In this document: positions 7,753 to 14,675 of the stretch, one piece after another
How positions within the stretch are numbered: the stretch's first letter is position 1
Layout of the letters: the number at the start of each line of letters is the position of its first letter
Assembly: GCF_000721495.1 (NCBI RefSeq)
Contig: NZ_JOHY01000023.1
Coordinates: forward strand, 1-64,000
Direction of reading: 5' to 3'
Length of the DNA: 64,000 bases
Origin: Streptomyces sp. NRRL F-5123
GTDB lineage: Bacteria; Actinomycetota; Actinomycetes; Streptomycetales; Streptomycetaceae
The notes under the pieces: generated by a model
Seen by the model: the letters and a program-made list of their open reading frames with translations, nothing else
Databases searched by the model: none
Told to the model about the DNA's origin: nothing
Made by a program: the position numbers and the translations under genes

Positions 7753-8292
7753 ATGGATCATCTGAGCCCGGTGGCATGGCCGCCCGCACCGATCAGGACC
7801 GAACGGCTGGTGCTGCGCGCGCCCGAGGCGCGGGACCGCGCGGCGTTCGTCGAGCTGCTCGCGTCACCCGAGGTGCACACCTACCTCGGCGGCCCCCGTC
7901 CGCGTGCCGAACTCGAACGCGAACTGCCCGAGGTGCCCGAGCAGTGGCCCGGGAGCTTCGTCGTCACGCTCGACGGGTCGATGATCGGCCACATCCTGCT
8001 GCGGCGGGGCCCCGCCGAGCGGCGGCCGGCCGCCGCCGGGAAGGCCGATCTCGGCTACCTGTTCCTGCCGCGGGCGTGGGGGTCCGGTTACGCGGCCGAG
8101 GCGTGCACGGCGGCTCTGGGCTGGCTGGACACCGTCCTCCCCGGCGAGCCGGTGGTGCTCGCCACCCAGACCGCCAACTCCGCCTCGATGCGCCTCGCGG
8201 CGCGGCTGGGCTTCACGGAGGTGGAGCGGTTCGTGGCGTGGGACGCCGAGCAGTGGCTCGGGCTGCGGCCCCCGGTCGCACCGGCCGGCTGA
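7753..8292 (+). CDS. RimJ/RimL-type GNAT acetyltransferase
   Basis: 179 aa. The opening IRTERLVLRAPEARDRAAF is the signature of the RimJ/RimL (Acetyltransf_3) branch, which modifies N-termini of ribosomal proteins, amino sugars or antibiotics. ADLGYLFLPRAWGSGYAAEA is the acetyl-CoA-binding motif around residues 97-116, with NSASMRLAARLGFTEVERFV after it. It is monocistronic between a P450 relic and a gene-poor region. The substrate cannot be deduced. Confidence 0.85.
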   Translation: MDHLSPVAWPPAPIRTERLVLRAPEARDRAAFVELLASPEVHTYLGGPRPRAELERELPEVPEQWPGSFVVTLDGSMIGHILLRRGPAERRPAAAGKADLGYLFLPRAWGSGYAAEACTAALGWLDTVLPGEPVVLATQTANSASMRLAARLGFTEVERFVAWDAEQWLGLRPPVAPAG

Positions 8293-8557
8293 CATCCCGG
8301 CGGCACCCTGCCGCGACCTGACGCACACGCAACAGTTACGACACCGTAATAGCACCCCGCGCCGGCTCCGGCACGCTCCGCACCCGTATCCCGGCGCCAC
8401 CGACACGTCTCGCCGATCGACGTGAAACCGCAGGTCACAGCCCTGTCCCGGCGATGAACGGGCGCACTCCCGCCGCTGCGGCCACCGGACGGCAGGCGCC
8501 GGAGCGCGGCCGCGGCGGGGGCTGGTACGGCTGTGAGCAGCGGTGTCACGCCTGCCC

Positions 8558-8569
8558 GAGAGCGCTCTC
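8558..8569. promoter_or_regulatory. LacI-type operator, copy 1
   Basis: GAGAGCGCTCTC is a perfect palindrome with the GCGC centre typical of LacI-family operators in Streptomyces. It differs from the CebR box in the outer bases. A TTGACA hexamer (8578-8583) begins 9 bases after it, so a repressor here would cover a -35 region. Confidence 0.65.
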
Positions 8570-8617
8570 ACGGGATCTTGACACCGACTTCCCGCAGCCC
8601 GCAGGGTACGTCTGCAA

Positions 8618-8629
8618 GAGAGCGCTCTC
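8618..8629. promoter_or_regulatory. LacI-type operator, copy 2
   Basis: Second identical GAGAGCGCTCTC, exactly 60 bases after the first. Same-face spacing of nearly six helical turns would allow a looped repressor tetramer or double roadblock. It lies 78 bases before the beta-helix start codon. Confidence 0.65.
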
Positions 8630-8706
8630 ACGCGCCCGCGGTCCGTGGGGCTGCCGGTCCCGGGCCGTACGAAGGTCGCAGACAGTCGCGGAAGGTGGTC
8701 GTCGTC

Positions 8707-10623
8707 ATGTCGTCGTTCAGGGATCCTGGCAGTGAACTCACCGGCTCCGTCACCGACACCACCACGACGTCGGCCTCCACCTCGGGCGCCGGCCTCCGCA
8801 CCGGCGCGGCCGTCGACGCGCACCTCGGCCCCGACGCCGGCGGCCTGAGCCGCCGCTCGTTCCTCGCGACCGCCGCGCTCGCCTCCGCCGTGCCGGCCGG
8901 GACCGCCGCGGCGCCGGCCGCCGCGCGCGGGCAGGGGCGCCCGCAGGGGCCCGCGGAACCGGACTTCGGGCCGAACGTGCGGGTCTTCGACCCGGCCACG
9001 CCGGTGGCCGAGATCCAGGCCGCGCTGGACGCCGCCGCCCAGCAGCAGGTCGTGGGCGAGTTCGGCACCGGCCGCTTCGCCTTCCTCTTCAAACCCGGCA
9101 CCTACGACGTGGACGCCCAGCTCGGCTACTACACCTCGGTCGCGGGACTGGGCCTGTCGCCCGACGACGTGACGATCAACGGCGCCGTGCGCGTCGAGGG
9201 CCGGCCGCAACCCGGCGGCGGGGACAGCGCGCTGACCAACTTCTGGCGCTCGGCGGAGAACCTGGCCGTCGCGCCCACGGGCGGGGCCAACCGCTGGGCG
9301 GTCTCGCAGGCCGCGCCGCTGCGCCGGGTGCACATCCGCGGGCAGCTGCACCTCTCCCCGCGTCAGGGCGGCTTCGCGAGCGGCGGCTACATCGCGGACT
9401 CGGTGGTCGACGGCGAGGTCGTCAACGCCTCGCAGCAGCAGTGGCTGACCCGCAACAGCGCGGTGGGCGGCTGGTCCAACGGCGTCTGGAACCAGGTCTT
9501 CTGCGGCGTCACGGGCGCGCCCGAGCAGTCCTTCCCGCAGCCGTCCTACACCACCTTGCCGACCACCCCGGTCAGCCGCGAGAAGCCCTTCCTCTACGTC
9601 GACGCGACCGGCGGCTACCGGGTGTTCCTGCCCGCGCTGCGGCACGGCACCAAGGGCGCGACGTGGAGCGCCGGGCACACGCCGGGCAGTTCGATCCCGA
9701 TCGAGCAGTTCTTCGTCGCGCGGCCGACGGATTCGGTGCGCACCATCAACAAGGCGCTGGCGCAGGGCAAGCACCTGCTGCTGACCCCCGGCATCTACCG
9801 GCTGACCGGCACGGTCAAGGTCAAGTGGGCGGGCACGGTGGTGCTGGGCCTCGGCTTCGCGACGCTCGTCCCGGTCACCGGGGCGGTGGCTATGCGGGTG
9901 GAGAACGTCCGCGGGGTGCGCATCGCCGGGCTGCTCTTCGACGCGGCCGAGGCCGAGTCGCGGGCGCTGCTGGAGATCGGCGGCGGCCGAGGCCGGCGCA
10001 GCGACCCGCAGGACCCGGCGTCGGTGCAGGACGTGTTCTTCCGGGTCGGCGGCGCGGGCCCGGGGCGTACCGGCACCGCGCTGGTGGTGGGCAGCGACGA
10101 CGTGCTGATCGACCACGTCTGGGCGTGGCGCGCCGACCACGGCAGCGGGGTGGGCTGGACGGTGAACACCGCGGAGCACGGCATCGTGGTCAACGGCGAC
10201 AACGTGCTGGCGACGGGGCTGTTCGTCGAGCACTTCCAGCGGGAGAACGTGCTCTGGAACGGCGAGCACGGCCGTACGGTTATGTTCCAGGGCGAGCTGC
10301 CCTACGACCCGCCGCACCAGGCCGCCTACCGCCGGCCGGACGGCGACGGCTACCCGGCCTACAAGGTCGCCGAGCAGGTGCGGCAGCACGAGGCATGGGG
10401 GCTCGGCTGCTACTGCTTCTTCACGGTCGACCCGGAGATCCGGGTGAGGAGCGGGTTCGAGGCTCCGGTGGCGGACGGTGTGCGCCTGTACGACCTGCTG
10501 ACGGTGTCGCTGAACGGCGCCGGGGTCATCGAGCACGTCGTCAACGACCACGGCGGCGCGGCGGAGGGCACCGCCACCGTGCCGGTGACGGTGGTGCGCT
10601 ACCCCGTGCTGATTGCCGGTTGA
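8707..10623 (+). CDS. Tat-exported right-handed beta-helix protein
   Basis: 638 aa. The ATG at 8707 follows GGAAGGTGG; the longer frame upstream crosses the operators and is unlikely. A twin-arginine signal (LSRRSFLATAALASAV) lies at about residues 48-63. The mature part begins FGPNVRVFDPATPVAEIQAA and has KPGTYDVDAQLGYYTSVAGL. A repetitive beta-helix follows with SQQQWLTRNSAVGGWSNGVW, then a second half TINKALAQGKHLLLTPGIYR and VLGLGFATLVPV. This architecture is like GH55 exo-beta-1,3-glucanases and pectate-lyase-3 folds. Many actinobacterial relatives are misnamed adenylyl cyclase or coagulation factor 5/8 protein. Its role in polysaccharide binding or cleavage is an inference supported by the LacI-type operators; no catalytic residues can be assigned with certainty. 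Confidence 0.75.
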   Translation: MSSFRDPGSELTGSVTDTTTTSASTSGAGLRTGAAVDAHLGPDAGGLSRRSFLATAALASAVPAGTAAAPAAARGQGRPQGPAEPDFGPNVRVFDPATPVAEIQAALDAAAQQQVVGEFGTGRFAFLFKPGTYDVDAQLGYYTSVAGLGLSPDDVTINGAVRVEGRPQPGGGDSALTNFWRSAENLAVAPTGGANRWAVSQAAPLRRVHIRGQLHLSPRQGGFASGGYIADSVVDGEVVNASQQQWLTRNSAVGGWSNGVWNQVFCGVTGAPEQSFPQPSYTTLPTTPVSREKPFLYVDATGGYRVFLPALRHGTKGATWSAGHTPGSSIPIEQFFVARPTDSVRTINKALAQGKHLLLTPGIYRLTGTVKVKWAGTVVLGLGFATLVPVTGAVAMRVENVRGVRIAGLLFDAAEAESRALLEIGGGRGRRSDPQDPASVQDVFFRVGGAGPGRTGTALVVGSDDVLIDHVWAWRADHGSGVGWTVNTAEHGIVVNGDNVLATGLFVEHFQRENVLWNGEHGRTVMFQGELPYDPPHQAAYRRPDGDGYPAYKVAEQVRQHEAWGLGCYCFFTVDPEIRVRSGFEAPVADGVRLYDLLTVSLNGAGVIEHVVNDHGGAAEGTATVPVTVVRYPVLIAG

Positions 10624-10757
10624 ATGCCACGGAACGTCATGGAGCGTTTCCTGTGGGGCAGTTGGGGTCGCCCGGCGGTCCGCGGCTGCCTAGGATGGAT
10701 GTGCTCCAGCTCACTTTCACCTCGGCTGTGCCGGGCCGACGATGCCGCGAGGACCCG

Positions 10758-11573
10758 ATGGACGACGCGTATGTCCCGCTGACGGACCGCATCGACGTCA
10801 GCGTGCCCAGCGTGGCGCGGATGTACGACTACCTGATGGGCGGCAAGGACAACTACCCTGCCGACCGCGCGGCGACCGAGGAGCTGCTGAAGCAGGTCCC
10901 GAGCACCAAGGTCCTGGCAGTGAACAACCGGTCGTTCCTGCGCCGGGTGGTACGGCGGCTCGCCGAGGACTACGGCATCCGGCAGTTCGTCGACCACGGC
11001 TCGGGCCTGCCGACGCAGGACAACGTCCACGAGGTGGCCCAGCGGGTCGACCCGGAGTGCCGGGTCGTCTACATCGACAACGACCCGATCGTGCTCGCCC
11101 ACGGCCGGGCGCTGCTGGAGCAGAACGAGAACACCGCCGTGATCCAGGCGGACATGCGCGACACCGAGGCGGTGTGGTCGCACCCCGAGGTCAAGCGGCT
11201 GATCGACACCGAGCAGCCCGTCGCGGTGCTCTTCGTGTCGGTGCTGCACTGCATCCCGGACCGCGACGACCCGGCGGGGGTGGTGCGCCGCGCCGCGGCC
11301 AAGGTGCCGCCCGGCAGCTTCCTGGTGGTGTGCCAGCTGGTGAGCGAGGACGAGCAGACGCGGCGCGGCGTCACCGAGTTCATGGACCGCACCACGGGGG
11401 GGAACTGGGGCGAGGTGCGGCGCGAGTCGGACGTCCGGCACTTCCTGGCGGGCACCCGGCTGCTGGAGCCGGGGCTGGTCGAGGTGTCGATGTGGCGCCC
11501 GGACACCGACCTGGTGCCGCGGCAGCCGAGCATGGAGTGGATCGAGTTCGGCGGCGTCGGGCGTATCGGCTGA
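10758..11573 (+). CDS. SAM-dependent methyltransferase, DUF574 (Methyltransf_19) family
   Basis: 271 aa, ATG at 10758. The opening VPSVARMYDYLMGGKDNYPADRA is the hallmark of this actinobacteria-specific family. The SAM-binding region is FVDHGSGLPTQDNVHEVAQ (motif I, GSGLPT) and VVYIDNDPIVLAHGRALL (motif II acidic residues). AVLFVSVLHCIPDRDDPAG is the family's post-motif segment. Paralogues are abundant in Streptomyces, often beside XRE/DUF397 pairs, as here (convergent with the XRE gene). The methyl acceptor is unknown. Confidence 0.9.
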   Translation: MDDAYVPLTDRIDVSVPSVARMYDYLMGGKDNYPADRAATEELLKQVPSTKVLAVNNRSFLRRVVRRLAEDYGIRQFVDHGSGLPTQDNVHEVAQRVDPECRVVYIDNDPIVLAHGRALLEQNENTAVIQADMRDTEAVWSHPEVKRLIDTEQPVAVLFVSVLHCIPDRDDPAGVVRRAAAKVPPGSFLVVCQLVSEDEQTRRGVTEFMDRTTGGNWGEVRRESDVRHFLAGTRLLEPGLVEVSMWRPDTDLVPRQPSMEWIEFGGVGRIG

Positions 11574-11603
11574 CGGCCGCCCGCGTCCTCCCCCGCCGGG
11601 GCG

Positions 11604-12506
11604 TCAGCGGTAGCGCTGCAGCGCCTGCTCCAGGAGCACCCGGCTGGCCGCCGGGGTCGCGGCGAGCGCGCTCAGCTCGTCCAGCGCGGCGCGGTAGTGG
11701 TCGACGTCGGAGAGCCGGTCGAGGTAGACCGCGCTGGTCATGTGCTCCAGGTAGACCATGTCCGGCAGGAAGCCCTGGGCGAAGCGCAGGTAGGTGACGG
11801 ACGTCCCCGGGGTCGCCGCGGCGCTCGCGGCGTAGGAGGCGATCTGCAGCCGTACGCCGGGCTGCCGCAGCACCTCCAGCAGATACGTGAGCTGCTCGCG
11901 CATCACGTCCGCGCCGCCGACGGGGCGGTGCAGCACGCCCTCGTCGACGAGCGCCCACAGGACGGGGGCGCCCGGCTCGGTCATCCGGCGCTGCCGCTCC
12001 AGGCGCAGCTCGACGCGCCGGGCGTTCTCCTCGGCGGGCGCGAGGCGGTGGCCGCTCTGCACGACGGCCCGCGCGTAGCGTTCGGTCTGGAGCAGGCCGG
12101 GCACGAACTGCGTCTCGTAGCTGCGCACCAGGTGGGCGTCCCGCTCCAGGCCGATGAGCTGCTGGAGCCAGTCGGGAACGATCTCGCCGTACGGCTGCCA
12201 CCAGTCGGGGCCGGTGGCGCGCTGCACCAGGCGGCCGATCTCGGCGCGCTCGGCCTCGCCGACGCCGTAGAGGTGCAGGAGTTCGTCGACGTCGCGGGCC
12301 TTGAGGGAGACATGGGCGGTCTCCATGCGGCTGATCTTCGAGGCGTGGGCGCGGATGTGGGCGCCGGCCGCGGCCGGGGAGCAGTTGCGGCTCTCCCGAA
12401 GGGAGCGCAGGTAGGTGCCGAGGACCCGGGACATGGCCCGGGAGCCCATCTCGGGGCGGCGCTCGAACAGCGGTAAGGGCGAGGCGGGCTGCGGCTGGAC
12501 GGACAT
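11604..12506 (-). CDS. XRE helix-turn-helix regulator with DUF5753 domain
   Basis: 300 aa with GGGGAG ahead of the ATG. Residues 28-85 form the XRE HTH (LGTYLRSLRESRNCSPAAAG, KISRMETAHVSLKARDVDEL). Residues 100-290 are DUF5753, with QLIGLERDAHLVRSYETQFV, PGLLQTERYARAV and VLHRPVGGADVMREQL. The family includes Streptomyces WhiJ-like regulators, which are normally coded beside a small DUF397 protein. Here that partner follows the same pattern 83 bases upstream on the same strand. Target genes are not known; development or secondary metabolism are typical roles. Confidence 0.9.
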   Translation of the reverse strand: MSVQPQPASPLPLFERRPEMGSRAMSRVLGTYLRSLRESRNCSPAAAGAHIRAHASKISRMETAHVSLKARDVDELLHLYGVGEAERAEIGRLVQRATGPDWWQPYGEIVPDWLQQLIGLERDAHLVRSYETQFVPGLLQTERYARAVVQSGHRLAPAEENARRVELRLERQRRMTEPGAPVLWALVDEGVLHRPVGGADVMREQLTYLLEVLRQPGVRLQIASYAASAAATPGTSVTYLRFAQGFLPDMVYLEHMTSAVYLDRLSDVDHYRAALDELSALAATPAASRVLLEQALQRYR

Positions 12507-12589
12507 GCGGGCTCCCCGAGTGGTACCGGACGACCGGTACTGCTCCGCGAAGCCCGCGACCCGCCCCTGCGGGCGTCACACCGCAGGCT

Positions 12590-12829
12590 TCACGCCGTGA
12601 AGGTGTCGAAGTCGCCGTCCTTGGCGCCCCCGACGAATGCGGTTATCTCCTCCTGTGTGTATACCAGAGCGGGCCCGTCGGGATAGCGGGAATTGCGAAC
12701 GGCCACCCCTCCGTCGGGAAGTTGCGCGAACTCCACGCAGTTTCCGCTCGGGTTGCTGCGGGCGCTCTTGATCCATTCCACTCCGGGAATGCTGCTGGCC
12801 TGGACGCCGTTGCCGAACTGCTCGGTCAT
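12590..12829 (-). CDS. DUF397 protein
   Basis: 79 aa. The ATG at 12829 follows GAGAGGCGG; a longer frame reaching 12892 has no ribosome-binding site. The core WIKSARSNPSGNCVEFAQL, then VAVRNSRYPDGPALVYTQEE and FVGGAKDGDFD, is the diagnostic DUF397 pattern (S-x-x-N-C-V-E, V-R-[DN]-S). These proteins pair with XRE/DUF5753 regulators. In the WhiJ and AbaA systems the small protein is thought to antagonise or tune the DNA-binding partner. It is coded just upstream of the XRE gene on the same strand. Confidence 0.9.
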   Translation of the reverse strand: MTEQFGNGVQASSIPGVEWIKSARSNPSGNCVEFAQLPDGGVAVRNSRYPDGPALVYTQEEITAFVGGAKDGDFDTFTA

Positions 12830-12910
12830 TGCCGTACCGCCTCTCGGGCTCGCTTCCGCCGGCTCGTCCGCCGCACGGGCACCGTCAGGCACGGTGTCCG
12901 CACCCGGGGT

Positions 12911-13180
12911 CTACCCGGCAAGTGCAGCTGCAATTCCCGATGCAATTGCATACTTTGCCGCCGACCCGCGGACCACCGGCCGGCCACGCCAGGTGGCGAC
13001 CGCGCCGAGCGAGACGAATCCGCAGATCAGCACGAAGAGGATGGCCGGCAGCGGCCAGATGAAGCGCAGGTACCGGTCGTAGCGGACCTCGGCGAGCGAG
13101 ACGCCGCCGGTGCCGCCGTCGGCCGGAGGGGGTCCGGCGCCGCCGGTCTCGGTGCCCGGGCCGGCCGCCGCGGTGCTCAC
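12911..13180 (-). CDS. Small membrane protein coupled to the dipeptidase
   Basis: 89 aa. GTG at 13180 overlaps the dipeptidase TGA as GTGA, so translation is coupled. The first 27 residues are Gly/Ala/Pro-rich, then RYDRYLRFIWPLPAILFVLI and CGFVSLGAVATW form one clear membrane helix. A second Ala-rich segment (SAAKYAIASGIAAALAG) ends the protein. No family is recognised. Context suggests a membrane partner or unrelated hitchhiker of the peptidase gene. Confidence 0.65.
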   Translation of the reverse strand: MSTAAAGPGTETGGAGPPPADGGTGGVSLAEVRYDRYLRFIWPLPAILFVLICGFVSLGAVATWRGRPVVRGSAAKYAIASGIAAALAG

Positions 13181-14532
13181 CGCCGGCCGCCGGCCGCCTT
13201 GAAGTCCGCGGCGTACTCCCGCAGGAAGGCCGCCTCGGCGACGACGGCGCCGCGCAGCTCGGAGAGGAGCACCCGCTCGTTGGGCGCGTGCAGGTTGCAC
13301 ATGCTGTCCTGCGCTCCGAAGAGCAGCACCTCCGCGTCCGGCACAGCCCTGGCGAGCCCGTTGACCAGCGGGATGGAGCCGCCGCTGGCCGCCAGTTGCG
13401 CCTCGCTCCCCCAGCCCTCGCGCAGCGCCGCGCGTGCCGCCCGGTAGGCGGGCCCGCCGGTGGCCGGTTCAAAGCCGGGGCCCGCGTCGCTCGGGGTGAC
13501 GGTCAGCTCGATGCCGTACGGGCGGTGCTCGCGCAGATGCGTCACGAGGGCGTCGGTGGCCTCGCGCGGGTCCTGCTGCGGGTGGACGCGCAGGTTGAGC
13601 CTGGCGCGTGCGTACGGGACGACGGCGGAGGCGGCGCCGTCGACGGCGGGGGCGTCCAGGCCGATCACGGTGATCGCCGGGCCGCTCCACAGCCGCTCGC
13701 CGAGACTGCCGCTGCCGGTCAGCGGCATCCCGTCGGCGACGGTGGCCAGTTCGCGGAACTCCTCCTCGGTGTAGGACGCGCCCTGCCACTCCTCACGGCG
13801 CAGCCCCTGGACCGCGACGTCGCCGCGCTCGTCGTGCAGCCCGGCGAGCGCGCGCAGCAGCGCGAGCAGCGCGTCGGGGGCGGCGCCGCCGAACTCTCCG
13901 CTGTGCCGGGCCTCGGCGAGGGTGCGGACCTCCACCACGACCTCCGCGACCCCGCGCAGCCCGGTGGTCAGGGTGGGGGTGCCGGGGCGCAGGTTGCCCA
14001 TGTCGGCGATGACCATCGCGTCGCACGCGAAGCGCGCGGGGTCGGTCGGCGGGTAGTCGTCGAAGGCGCTGCCGTACTCCTCCTGCCCCTCCAGGACGAT
14101 CTTCAGCCCGGTCGGCGGGCGCCCGCCGTACGCGCGCAGCACCCCGATGTGGGCGATGACGTTGGACTTGTCGTCGGCGATCCCGCGCGCCCGCAGGCCC
14201 CCTTCCACGGGCGTGGGCTCGAACGGCGGGGAGAGCCACAGCGACTCGTCGCCGGGCGGCTGGACGTCGTAGTGGCCGTAGAGCAGCACGGTCGGGGCGT
14301 CCGGGGCCGGCGGCGGCACCTCGGCATAGATCACCGGCGCGGTGTCGGGCAGGTCGATGCGCTCGATGTGCTCGACCCCGGCGTCCCTCAGCAGCTCCAC
14401 CAGCAGGTCGTGCGCGCGCTCCACCTCGGCGCGGGGGTAGCCGGGGAAGGCGATCGACGGGATCGCGGCAAGCCGGACGAGGTCGGCGGTCAGGCCCTCC
14501 ATCAGGCTGTCCACCGTGCTGCTGAGGTCCAT
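13177..14532 (-). CDS. M20-family dipeptidase
   Basis: 451 aa, ATG with upstream GGGGAGC. Metal-binding motifs of M20/M25/M40 peptidases are all visible: VLLYGHYDVQPPGDE (His ligand and the Asp two residues on), ARGIADDKSNV (bridging Asp), EGQEEYGSAF (catalytic Glu pair), VIADMGN and a late LLFGAQDSMCNLHAPNE with the final His. The lid/dimerisation domain occupies about residues 200-330. Such enzymes cleave dipeptides and related amides in the cytoplasm using two zinc ions. A small membrane protein is coupled downstream. Confidence 0.92.
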   Translation of the reverse strand: MDLSSTVDSLMEGLTADLVRLAAIPSIAFPGYPRAEVERAHDLLVELLRDAGVEHIERIDLPDTAPVIYAEVPPPAPDAPTVLLYGHYDVQPPGDESLWLSPPFEPTPVEGGLRARGIADDKSNVIAHIGVLRAYGGRPPTGLKIVLEGQEEYGSAFDDYPPTDPARFACDAMVIADMGNLRPGTPTLTTGLRGVAEVVVEVRTLAEARHSGEFGGAAPDALLALLRALAGLHDERGDVAVQGLRREEWQGASYTEEEFRELATVADGMPLTGSGSLGERLWSGPAITVIGLDAPAVDGAASAVVPYARARLNLRVHPQQDPREATDALVTHLREHRPYGIELTVTPSDAGPGFEPATGGPAYRAARAALREGWGSEAQLAASGGSIPLVNGLARAVPDAEVLLFGAQDSMCNLHAPNERVLLSELRGAVVAEAAFLREYAADFKAAGGRR

Positions 14533-14675
14533 CGGCGCTCCCCGGTCCGGCTGGTCCGCGCCCGGGCCCGGGCGCGGCTGTCCACCTCAGACCCTGGCGC
14601 ACGCCGCGCCGCCCGTGCAGCCGGGACGGGCCGAACGGGCGGCGGGCGGTCGTGTACGCGGGCGCGGCAGTCGCG

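Larger units (their letters stand above)
8293..8706. other. Regulatory intergenic region of the beta-helix gene
   Basis: 414 bases without a convincing gene. The last 150 bases hold two identical 12-base palindromes, each with the flanking CA, and a TTGACA hexamer between them. The stretch 8293-8550 shows no feature I can support. Confidence 0.55.
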
